A stretch of DNA of 64,000 nucleotides from an uncultured Cytophagales bacterium (GTDB lineage Bacteria; Bacteroidota; Bacteroidia; Cytophagales; Bernardetiaceae), in contig CAKZOK010000022.1 of the NCBI GenBank assembly GCA_937136415.1, forward strand, positions 1 to 64,000, written 5' to 3'. Positions 45,736 through 53,653 of the stretch are shown here, in pieces; the stretch's first letter is position 1; each line of letters begins with the position of its first letter. The position numbers and the translations under genes were made by a program. The notes below the pieces were generated by a model. The model did not search any database, was not told where the DNA came from, and saw nothing but the letters and a program-made list of their open reading frames with translations.

Positions 45736-48429
45736 ATGAATAAATCAGTACCTAAAACGATATGTTTTTCTTCTCTTCTGCCCACTTTTTTTGCAGTTCT
45801 TTTCTTATTTTCTAGTTTGCTTTTTGTGTCTTCTTGTAAGCCTGCACAATCTACGGTTGATAATTCGATTAAAAAAGACACAACAAATCAATTTCTTGTT
45901 CCGATAGAAGAATCTGAAAATCAATTTAAAAATACTCCTGCACCTGTTTGGAAACCCAAAAAAGGAAATTATCATGCCAGCAAAACAAAGGAATTTGATT
46001 TACTTCACACAAAATTAAATATTACTCCAGATTGGGAAAGACAATGGATTTATTCTACTGCCACACTTACTGTTGCTCCTTATTTTTATGCACAAAACAA
46101 AATTGATTTAGATGCAAAAGGGTTGAGTATCGAATCTATAAAATTAGTGGCAGGAAGTGCAAAAAATGATGTTACCAAGCCATTGCGTTGGGATTATGAT
46201 GGAAAACTATTAACTATTCGTTTGGATAGAGAATACAAAAAAGAAGAAAAAATAACTGTAGAAATTAGTTATATAGCCAAACCAAATGAAGCAATTTGGA
46301 CAAATAGTGTTCTTTCAAATATTGAAGAAGAGGGTTTGTTTTTTATCAATCCAGAAGGCAAAACAAAAGGAAAACCAACACAAATTTGGACACAGGGCGA
46401 AACTTCAAATAATTCCATGTGGTTTCCAACTTTTGAAGGCTCAAATTTTAGAGGAACACAAGAAGTTTTTATTACAGTTGCTGATTCTTTCCAAACACTT
46501 TCGAATGGAAAACTTATTTCTTCTCAAGAAAATCAAGACGGAACACGCACCGATTATTGGAAAATGGAAAAACCTCATGCGCCTTATCTAACAATGGTTG
46601 CAGTGGGAGAATTTGCCATTATTGAAGACAAATGGAAGGATATTCCTTTATATTATTATACCGAAAAATGGCACGCACCGTATGCAAAAGATGTTTTTGG
46701 TAAAACTCCTGATATGATAGAATTTTATTCTGATTATTTGGATTATCCTTATCCATGGGAAAAATATGCTCAAATTATTGTTCGTGATTATACTTCTGGA
46801 GCAATGGAAAACACAAGTGCTTCTGTTTTTATGGAAGGGCTTATGGTGGACAAACGCTCTGTTGAAGACCACAACTGGGAAGGAATTATTTCACACGAAC
46901 TTTTTCATCAATGGTTTGGAAATTTAATCACAGCAGAATCTTGGGCAAACCTTGCCATGAACGAATCATTTGCTGATTATGGTGAATATCTTTGGTTGGA
47001 GTATAGCAAAGGAAAAAAAGATGCTGATAAAAATATTGCTAACGAAAAAGCAAGCTATTTTAGAGAAGCACAAAGAAAAAGAGAACCCATTATTCGTTAT
47101 TTTTATACTAGCGAAAACGACATGTTTGATTCTCATTCGTATGCAAAAGGTTCGGTCATTCTCAATATGTTGCGCTATCATATTGGCGATGAAGCCTTTC
47201 AAATTATACTTCAAAAGTATGTAAAAGCAAATGCTTTTAAGGCTGTTGAGGTTGATAATTTGAGATTGATTGCAGAAGAAGTTACAGGAAAAGATTTAAA
47301 ATGGTTTTTCAAACAATGGTTTATGGAAGCAGGACACCCAGAACTAACTATTGAAGAAAATTATCAAAACAAAACTCTCAAAATAAACATTACACAAACA
47401 CAAGATTTGCGTTATTCGCCCATTTATCGTTTGCCTTTGGAGGTTGATATTTGGGAAAATGGAAAATCTACACGACACAAATTTACACTTGATAAAGCAC
47501 AACAAAGTTTTGAATTTAAGACAGAATCAAAACCCGAATTAGTTGTCTTTGACCCTTCTGGTTATCTTTTGGCGCAAAAAAATGAGAACCCAAAAACAGC
47601 TCAACAGTGGCGTTTGCAAACAAATTATTATGAAAATTATATTCCAAAAATGGCAGCTTTGTATAATCTAGCTGCTTCTGTAAAGAATGATTCTACTTTT
47701 AATTTATTGATGAAAGTAGCCCAAAATAATGACTTTGCACCTTACAGAACACAAGCTATTCGTTCTTTAGGAGAATATAATATCAAAAATCTTGAAAATA
47801 TAGAGAGCAAAAATCTTGAAAAAAATATTACTACATTTGTTAACCTCTTAAAAGAAATGGCTATCAATGACAAGGATAACCTAACTCGTGCTTCTGCCAT
47901 TGATATTATTTCACAATATGGAGCATTTCCAAAACTATGGGAGCAAACTCTGAAAGATTCTTCTTATTTTGTGATGTCTAATACAATTTATTCTTTGATT
48001 AATGCTTATGCAGAAGAAGCATTAATCAAGATTGAACCTTTAGAAACTATCGAAGAGCGTCATATTGTTTATGCCATTGGAGAATATTATTCCCTTTTAG
48101 GAATTGAAGGAAAGTATGATTGGTTCGAAAAAAACTTAAATAGAATTTCGGGTGAAGAAACAAGCTATTTTTTAAATCATTTTACACAATATCTTATCAA
48201 TCAGCCTAAAAGTATTCAGAAAAAAGGAATTGGCTATTTAGTTTATCAAGCACAAACAAACTCAAACATTCAGACTCGCAAAGATGCTTATAAATCACTT
48301 ATTATTTTGAATAATGCTTTTGAAGAAGAGCTAAGACTTGAATTGGAAATCGAACAAAAAATGGCTAATATTAGAAATCAAGAAAAAGACAGAAGAGTAA
48401 AAGAATTTCAAGAAGCACTTGGGTTTTAG
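45736..48429 (+). CDS. M1-family aminopeptidase, lipoprotein
   Basis: The 897-residue zinc aminopeptidase has the exopeptidase motif GAMENTSA and the zinc site HELFHQWFGNLITAESWANLAMNE (His387, His391, Glu410). The C-terminal part includes helical HEAT-like repeats. I start at the ATG giving MNKSVPKTICF because it leads into a lipoprotein signal with lipobox LFVSSC (mature KPAQ); an upstream ATG adds 11 residues. It should be anchored at the periplasmic or outer face and trim peptides. It is the first gene of a plus-strand run ending in the ftsL-ftsI pair, but a 117-base repeat-bearing gap separates them. Confidence 0.92.
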   Translation: MNKSVPKTICFSSLLPTFFAVLFLFSSLLFVSSCKPAQSTVDNSIKKDTTNQFLVPIEESENQFKNTPAPVWKPKKGNYHASKTKEFDLLHTKLNITPDWERQWIYSTATLTVAPYFYAQNKIDLDAKGLSIESIKLVAGSAKNDVTKPLRWDYDGKLLTIRLDREYKKEEKITVEISYIAKPNEAIWTNSVLSNIEEEGLFFINPEGKTKGKPTQIWTQGETSNNSMWFPTFEGSNFRGTQEVFITVADSFQTLSNGKLISSQENQDGTRTDYWKMEKPHAPYLTMVAVGEFAIIEDKWKDIPLYYYTEKWHAPYAKDVFGKTPDMIEFYSDYLDYPYPWEKYAQIIVRDYTSGAMENTSASVFMEGLMVDKRSVEDHNWEGIISHELFHQWFGNLITAESWANLAMNESFADYGEYLWLEYSKGKKDADKNIANEKASYFREAQRKREPIIRYFYTSENDMFDSHSYAKGSVILNMLRYHIGDEAFQIILQKYVKANAFKAVEVDNLRLIAEEVTGKDLKWFFKQWFMEAGHPELTIEENYQNKTLKINITQTQDLRYSPIYRLPLEVDIWENGKSTRHKFTLDKAQQSFEFKTESKPELVVFDPSGYLLAQKNENPKTAQQWRLQTNYYENYIPKMAALYNLAASVKNDSTFNLLMKVAQNNDFAPYRTQAIRSLGEYNIKNLENIESKNLEKNITTFVNLLKEMAINDKDNLTRASAIDIISQYGAFPKLWEQTLKDSSYFVMSNTIYSLINAYAEEALIKIEPLETIEERHIVYAIGEYYSLLGIEGKYDWFEKNLNRISGEETSYFLNHFTQYLINQPKSIQKKGIGYLVYQAQTNSNIQTRKDAYKSLIILNNAFEEELRLELEIEQKMANIRNQEKDRRVKEFQEALGF

Positions 48430-48545
48430 TCAGTTACCAGCGAACAGTAATTAGTTACCAGTTAATTTCAAATTATTGACTTATAGAATGCTTTATAGCT
48501 TTTTACCTCTGACCTCTTACTTTATACCTCTTATTTTATTTAATT

Positions 48546-48917
48546 ATGGCAAAAATTCAGAATACTTTCAAACATATTGAAGAAGAAAAAGAAATCAAAA
48601 CACCTACAAAAAGAGGGTTTTGGAGAAATCTAGCAGAATGGGATTTTACCATTGACCAAGATTTTTTATTTCGCATAATGCCATACATTTTGTATGTTTC
48701 TTTCTTTGGAATTATTTATATTGCAAATCGTCATTATACTGAGCGAGTTGTAAGGGAAGTTACGCAGCTTCGTCAAGAAGTAGAAGAACATCAAATTGAT
48801 TATCATGCGCTTCAAACTCGTTATGTATATGATAGTAGAAGGCAGGTAGTAGCAAAAAAAGCACAAAGATTAGGTTTAAAAGAAAGAAAAAAACCTTTAG
48901 TAAGAATATCAGAATGA
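48546..48917 (+). CDS. ftsL: FtsL-like cell division protein
   Basis: The 123-residue protein has a basic/acidic cytoplasmic leader, the Bacteroidota FtsL-like pattern GFWRNLAEWDFTIDQDFLFRIMPYILYVSFFGIIYIANRHYTERVVREV with one membrane helix (about 43-60), and a periplasmic coiled coil (TQLRQEVEEHQIDYHALQT). It ends in the SRRQVVAKKAQRLGLKE motif. It should join the FtsQBL divisome subcomplex. It stands directly before the FtsI-like PBP, as in dcw clusters, but no mraW (rsmH) precedes it here. Confidence 0.88.
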   Translation: MAKIQNTFKHIEEEKEIKTPTKRGFWRNLAEWDFTIDQDFLFRIMPYILYVSFFGIIYIANRHYTERVVREVTQLRQEVEEHQIDYHALQTRYVYDSRRQVVAKKAQRLGLKERKKPLVRISE

Positions 48918-49021
48918 AATTCGATGACGAATTATCAATTACGACTATTGAGCTACAAAACAGCAATGATAGTTTATCGTAATCTTTAATTCATAATTAT
49001 TTTTTCATAATCGAAAAAAAC

Positions 49022-51145
49022 ATGGCAAAAACAGGAATAAGAAAATATATACTCGCTCGTGTTCGAATCGCTTTTTTAGTGGTTTCATTAGCTGCACTTT
49101 TGATTGTTTATAAGATGATGAACATTCAGATTGTGGAAGGCGAAAGGTGGAGCAGCAAAGCTAGAGGGGTAGAAATGCGTGATGTACACCCCACTAGGGG
49201 AAGTATTTTGGCAGATGATGGCAGTCTTTTGGCTACTTCTTTGCCTTTTTATCGTGTTGCTATTGACCCAACAGTAGCTGACAGTCTGGTTTTTAATCAA
49301 GGCATCGATTCATTAGGTGTTCTTTTATCTAATTTTTATAAAGAACAAGAGCCAAGTTATTATGTAAATATTCTTAGAGAATATCGCAAAAACAACAAGA
49401 AATACTTTGTTATCAGCAAGGAATTAATTGACCATGAAAATTATAAAAAACTTTCTCAATTTCCTATCTTTAAAGAAGGAAGAAACAAAGGAGGTGTAAT
49501 TTATGAACAGACAGACAGGCGTTTTTTACCTTTTGGAGAGCTTGCAAGGCGTACTATTGGGTTTGTAAATCACGAAGATACTAGTCAGTCTTTGAATGGT
49601 AGAGGTTTAGAATATAGTTTTAATAGTGAGTTGCAAGGCATTGCAGGGGAGGCACTTTATGAGCTTATTGCAGGAGGTTTTTGGAAGCCTGTCGATGATA
49701 TGTCGCAAGTCAGACCCAAACCTGGTATTGATATTCAGACTACGATTGATATAAATTTGCAAGATACAGTGCATCAAATTTTGCAAAATGCTCTTGCCAA
49801 ATACAAGGCTGATTATGGTTCAATTATTTTGATGGAAGTCCAAACAGGAAAAATAAAGGCACTTGTAAATTTGGGTATCAACTCAAATGGTTCGTATGTA
49901 GAAAATAATAATTATGCTGTCGGAGATATGGGACTTGCCGAACCAGGTTCGACATTTAAGTTGATGTCTATGGCTGCACTTTTTGAGAATGAAGAAATTC
50001 CAATTTCATTGAAAGATAGCGTCCAAACAGGTGATGGAGTTCATAAATACTATGATGATGCTGTTATGCGTGATGTTTCTGCGCTTGGAAAACTAACCGT
50101 TCAAGAGGTTTTTGAGAAGTCATCAAATGTTGGAATGTCGCTTTTGGTATGGAAATATTTTCGTAAAAATCCTAAAAAATATTTTGAGGCTCTTCAAAAA
50201 TTTGGACTTTCTCGCCCTTTAGGTTTTCAAATGGCTGGTGAAGCACAGCCTTATATCAAATCTCCTTCAGATTCTTCATGGAGTGGAAGTACTCTTCCTT
50301 GGATGTCTATTGGTTATGAGCTTAAATTATCTCCTCTTCAAACACTTTCATTTTATAATACGATTGCTAATAATGGAATAATGGTTGAACCAATTATTGT
50401 AAGTCAGACGAGGCAAGCAGGCAAAATTTTGAGCAGTTTTGAAACAAAAGTTAATAAAGAAATTATTTCAGAAAAGACTGTAAAGACTTTAAAAATCATG
50501 TTGCGTGGCGCAGTAGAAAATGGAACTGCCAAAAAAATTGATACCAAAACATATCAAATTGCAGGAAAAACAGGAACTGCCGAAAAAGTAAGAAATGGAG
50601 AATATACCGAAGACCATTACACCTCTTTTGCTGGTTACTTTCCTGCTGATAATCCAAAATATTCTTGTATTGTAATTATTGATGACCCAAAAACTGAAAA
50701 ACGTTATGCTGCCGAAGTAGCTGCTCCTGTTTTTCGCAGTGTTTCTGATGTGGTTTATCAACGTTATTTGCACAAACCACTTTCAGAAGTTGAGCCTACG
50801 GCAAAGGATAGTTTGCACATGCGTTTGCCTTTTATTCGTGCTGGCTACCGTCCAGATTTGGATTTGGTGTGTTCGCAATTAGGAATCAAAACGCAAAACC
50901 AAAGTATGCAACAATGGGTAAAAACACAAGTAGCTACCGATACCGTAAAATGGATAGACAATCAAGGAGCAAAAAGCCTTATTCCTGATGTGCGTGGAAT
51001 GCGCCTCCGTGATGCCCTTTATTTGTTGGAAAACTTAGGAATGAAAGTCGCCTTTGAAGGAAAAGGAAGAATAAAATCACAATCTTTAAACCCAGGAGGA
51101 GCAATTCAGAAAGGAAAAACTATTTATTTGAAATTAAAGGAGTAG
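49022..51145 (+). CDS. ftsI: Penicillin-binding protein, FtsI-like, with PASTA domain
   Basis: The 707-residue class B transpeptidase has a single N-terminal helix, the dimerisation/pedestal region beginning VEMRDVHPTRGSILADDG, and the catalytic motifs GSTFK (Ser310, Lys313), SSN (367-369) and KTGT (Lys516). One C-terminal PASTA repeat (IPDVRGMRLRDALYLLENLGMKV) is present. It cross-links septal peptidoglycan during division. Proximity to the FtsL-like gene supports FtsI rather than an elongation PBP. It is followed 11 bases later by an unrelated lipoprotein instead of murE, so the usual division-and-wall cluster is broken at this point. Confidence 0.93.
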   Translation: MAKTGIRKYILARVRIAFLVVSLAALLIVYKMMNIQIVEGERWSSKARGVEMRDVHPTRGSILADDGSLLATSLPFYRVAIDPTVADSLVFNQGIDSLGVLLSNFYKEQEPSYYVNILREYRKNNKKYFVISKELIDHENYKKLSQFPIFKEGRNKGGVIYEQTDRRFLPFGELARRTIGFVNHEDTSQSLNGRGLEYSFNSELQGIAGEALYELIAGGFWKPVDDMSQVRPKPGIDIQTTIDINLQDTVHQILQNALAKYKADYGSIILMEVQTGKIKALVNLGINSNGSYVENNNYAVGDMGLAEPGSTFKLMSMAALFENEEIPISLKDSVQTGDGVHKYYDDAVMRDVSALGKLTVQEVFEKSSNVGMSLLVWKYFRKNPKKYFEALQKFGLSRPLGFQMAGEAQPYIKSPSDSSWSGSTLPWMSIGYELKLSPLQTLSFYNTIANNGIMVEPIIVSQTRQAGKILSSFETKVNKEIISEKTVKTLKIMLRGAVENGTAKKIDTKTYQIAGKTGTAEKVRNGEYTEDHYTSFAGYFPADNPKYSCIVIIDDPKTEKRYAAEVAAPVFRSVSDVVYQRYLHKPLSEVEPTAKDSLHMRLPFIRAGYRPDLDLVCSQLGIKTQNQSMQQWVKTQVATDTVKWIDNQGAKSLIPDVRGMRLRDALYLLENLGMKVAFEGKGRIKSQSLNPGGAIQKGKTIYLKLKE

Positions 51146-51156
51146 GTTATAGGGAA

Positions 51157-52437
51157 ATGAAAAAATTAGCAATACTATTTCTACTTTTTTTTTGTATGAT
51201 TTCTTGTACAGAAAAACCACAATCTGTTCAAAAATGGCTTTCTGAAATAGAAAGTAAAGACATGCAGAACAGAGCCATAGATGTCCTAGAAAAAATCTAT
51301 AATTCAACAGCTTATACAGTTACAGAAAAAGATAGTTTATCACAAATTCATGTAGAGTTAGCAAATTGTAAATTACTTGATTCTACTACTCGTATTGGAG
51401 AGCTTTTCTATGGACTGTATGGTTTAGGTAGAGTGGAGAATAATCCAAAATTTAAAACAATAGCTTTCCTATCACGCAATTACCAGAAAGATTCAGCAGT
51501 AGGTAAAGCTGCTGTACAGATGCTTATCGATACTTCAAAAATAGATTTTGGTAGATATTTTCCAGCTCATTATAAAGATATTGCAAAAAACAACTTCAAA
51601 AGTGAAATAGAACCCTCTGAAAAACTTAGAAAAATTGAAACTAAATTACTTTCTTATTTAGATGTTTATCCAATAATGATTGACGATAAACGTGCAGATT
51701 CTATCGGAATGATAAATAAGTTACTAGAACAAGCACTAAAAGAACCTGATGGTTTTAAGTATGGTTTGCCTCGTTATGTAGAAAAAGAAGGGATTATTAT
51801 TTCTGAAGATGGAAATTTTCGTATTTATACGTTCAGTTATAATCAAGGTTGGAATAATAGGTCTGCAATAGCTTATGGTGTTTATCGTTCCTCAGACTCT
51901 GTCATCATCACAGAAGATATAGCAACCTGCAAAATTGAATATGAATACAAAAATGAAAAAGGAGAGATAGAAATGGGAGAAGATAATCTTCGGGCTTTAC
52001 CAATTACAATTTTTCAAGTGGAAAGAGAAGGAAATCCTCTGTATATCGTGATATACAATTATATTGGAGGAGGAATGGATAGTTGGTTTGTAGTTGTACA
52101 AGGATTTGAAGTAAATAATGGAAAAATAGTCCGTTGTAAAGATTGTATTGCAGGAAAATCTTCGCAAAGTTTTGATAAGTATTATAGAGTTTACTGGATA
52201 TTACCTACTTATGATAGAGAAAAACAAGAACTCTCTTTTAATACACAACCTTTTTATGTTAATCGTTTTCCTTACTTTGATTTGCCTAATGGAAAATTAA
52301 AACCAATTTCATCAGAAGAGGAAAGAGAACTAAATAAAACTAGAACAGGAGGAGGAAAATTTATGGAACGAACTACTTTAAGATGGAATGGAAAACAATT
52401 TGATATTATTCCTTTTGATATTCGTTATTGCAAATAA
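51157..52437 (+). CDS. Lipoprotein, unknown function
   Basis: The 426-residue protein begins MKKLAILFLLFFCMISCTEK, a lipoprotein signal with Cys17. The mature part is mostly soluble, with a helical first half and a beta-rich second half (YSYNQGWNNRSAIAYGVYRS, IYNYIGGGMDSWFVVVQGF). I do not recognise its family. It follows the FtsI-like gene by 11 bases and is probably in the same transcript, so it might have an envelope or division role, but this is inferred only from position. Confidence 0.7.
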   Translation: MKKLAILFLLFFCMISCTEKPQSVQKWLSEIESKDMQNRAIDVLEKIYNSTAYTVTEKDSLSQIHVELANCKLLDSTTRIGELFYGLYGLGRVENNPKFKTIAFLSRNYQKDSAVGKAAVQMLIDTSKIDFGRYFPAHYKDIAKNNFKSEIEPSEKLRKIETKLLSYLDVYPIMIDDKRADSIGMINKLLEQALKEPDGFKYGLPRYVEKEGIIISEDGNFRIYTFSYNQGWNNRSAIAYGVYRSSDSVIITEDIATCKIEYEYKNEKGEIEMGEDNLRALPITIFQVEREGNPLYIVIYNYIGGGMDSWFVVVQGFEVNNGKIVRCKDCIAGKSSQSFDKYYRVYWILPTYDREKQELSFNTQPFYVNRFPYFDLPNGKLKPISSEEERELNKTRTGGGKFMERTTLRWNGKQFDIIPFDIRYCK

Positions 52438-52491
52438 GTAACTGAACAGAATTAAGTATAAGTATCTTGCATTTTGTTCAAGTCTGTACCA

Positions 52492-52559
52492 AAGGTCTGA
52501 CTTGGGCAAAATAAGTCTTTTTTGAGATTTAAATACATATTTTAAACTAGTCAGACCTT
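52492..52559. repeat. Palindrome with arms AAGGTCTGACT
   Basis: AAGGTCTGACT (52492-52502) and AGTCAGACCTT (52549-52559) are exact complements across a 46-base loop. It lies between the lipoprotein and the toxin-antitoxin region and may be a repeat element or a weak terminator. Confidence 0.6.
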
Positions 52560-52663
52560 CAGTAATTTTTTTGTAAAAACTCATATTTGATTTCATACTT
52601 AATATCAATAGATAAGTTTTTACCCAAATTCTCAATAGCCAAGTGTAAAAGGTCTTCATTCAT
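52559..52663 (-). pseudogene. 34-codon fragment, possible gene remnant
   Basis: A minus-strand frame starts MNEDLLHLAIENLGKNLSID and ends at TGA after 34 codons (LQKNY). It looks like the amino end of a longer alpha/beta protein, and its stop overlaps the palindrome. Nothing downstream continues it in frame. It may be a remnant, or chance. Confidence 0.3.
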
Positions 52664-52941
52664 AGTATGCAAATATAACAAATAACAGACAAATCAAAAT
52701 ACGATACAAAAAATATATGATTAAACTGACCTTTATCTAAAAATAAAAAAAATTCCCCAAAAGAGCCATAAAGCATTCTTTTGAGGAGGTTTCAATTAAA
52801 GTTAAATTAGAAAATGCACAATCATCTACTAATCTTCAAACTATAATGAGTTTGCTTAAATTAAAAGATAAAGAGGAATAAACTTAGAGTAGAGTTTTTG
52901 CGTTAATTATGAAGAACATTAAAAATTAAAAATTATAATTT
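52664..52941. promoter_or_regulatory. Upstream region of the toxin-antitoxin module
   Basis: This holds the left 47-bp repeat and then AT-rich sequence. A perfect 12-base palindrome AAATTATAATTT (52930-52941) directly abuts the antitoxin ATG and could be an operator for autorepression, although it may be chance in AT-rich DNA. Confidence 0.35.
52755..52801 (+). repeat. 47-bp repeat flanking toxin-antitoxin module, left copy
   Basis: CCCCAAAAGA...TCTTTTGAGG with a hairpin core. It differs at three of 47 positions from 53514-53560. A 27-codon open stretch continues from it to a TAA at 52879-52881 (ending LLKLKDKEE), possibly a gene remnant. Confidence 0.75.
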
Positions 52942-53154
52942 ATGAATACTACTTATTTAGTTGATACAGAGGGAAATAAAATAGCTGTACAAATTCCGAT
53001 AGCTGAATGGAATTTGATGGAAAAAGAAATGCAAAAGCTGCGTAAAAAATTTGAGGTTTTACAAGGAATTAAAGAAGCTGTGGTAGAAGTAAAAACAGCT
53101 CGTAAAGAAGGAAAAAAATTACAAACTTTAGATGATTTTCTAAACGAATTTTAA
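52942..53154 (+). CDS. Antitoxin of a type II toxin-antitoxin pair
   Basis: The 70-residue protein begins with a short beta segment (TTYLVDTEGNKIAVQIPIAEWN). A long charged helix follows (LMEKEMQKLRKKFEVLQGIKEAVVEVKTARKEGKK), and it ends in LQTLDDFLNEF. This layout, and its place four bases before a RelE/ParE-like gene, indicate an antitoxin of the Phd/RelB-like kind that binds and neutralises the toxin and represses the operon. The exact family is uncertain because the helix is low in conserved residues. Confidence 0.75.
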   Translation: MNTTYLVDTEGNKIAVQIPIAEWNLMEKEMQKLRKKFEVLQGIKEAVVEVKTARKEGKKLQTLDDFLNEF

Positions 53155-53158
53155 AATT

Positions 53159-53506
53159 ATGGCTGTTGAAATTGTAATTAGTGAAAACTTCAAAAGAGAA
53201 GCTAAGAAATTTTTGAAAAAATATGTTTCATTAAAATTGGAACTTAGAGAACTAATTGAGGAATTAAAAGAGAATCCAAAATTAGGAACACAAATTTTAG
53301 AAAATGCCTACAAAATTAGACTTGCTTGTAAAAGTAAAGGAAAGGGTAAAAGTGGAGGTTTTCGTATAATTAGTTATTTGGAAAAAATAGAAGAAGAGGA
53401 AGTCGAAATTTTAATTACTCTGCTTTCAATTTACGATAAATCTGAAACAGATTCTATTTCCAATACTCAAATAAAAGCTATCATTAATTCTTTAGATGAA
53501 GAGTAA
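53159..53506 (+). CDS. RelE/ParE-superfamily toxin
   Basis: The 115-residue protein fits the RelE/ParE fold: VEIVISENFKREAKKFLKKYVSLK (two helices after a first strand), LKENPKLGTQILENAYKIRLAC, KSGGFRIISYLE (central strands with Arg/Lys), and EVEILITLLSIYDKSE with the usual late IYDK segment. Such toxins cleave mRNA at the ribosome or poison gyrase; which is not clear. It starts four bases after the antitoxin, and its stop is followed at once by the second 47-bp hairpin repeat, which acts as terminator. Confidence 0.85.
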   Translation: MAVEIVISENFKREAKKFLKKYVSLKLELRELIEELKENPKLGTQILENAYKIRLACKSKGKGKSGGFRIISYLEKIEEEEVEILITLLSIYDKSETDSISNTQIKAIINSLDEE

Positions 53507-53511
53507 AAAAG

Positions 53512-53560
53512 CTCCCCAAAAGAAACATAAAGCATTCTTTTGAGGAGTTTTCAATTAAAG
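53512..53560 (+). terminator. Terminator / 47-bp repeat, right copy
   Basis: 13-base arms (CTCCcCAAAAGAA and TTCTTTTGAGGAG, one mismatch) are followed by TTTTC. It ends the toxin gene and repeats the sequence at 52755-52801. Confidence 0.75.
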
Positions 53561-53653
53561 CAAATTATATAATTTTAATTAGTCAAAGCATTTTGTAAAT
53601 TAATTTTTCTCCATTTTGCACAAAAAAATCATATCCATAGCTTATTTTAAATC

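Noticed and set aside
45609-45881. 90-codon minus-strand frame over the M1 peptidase start
   Set aside because: It is antisense to the signal peptide of a clear gene and is Lys/Phe/Ile-rich low-complexity sequence.
52378-52659. 93-codon minus-strand frame overlapping the end of the 426-residue lipoprotein gene
   Set aside because: It overlaps a well-supported plus-strand gene, has no recognisable domain, and another frame in the same place gives a more protein-like fragment.
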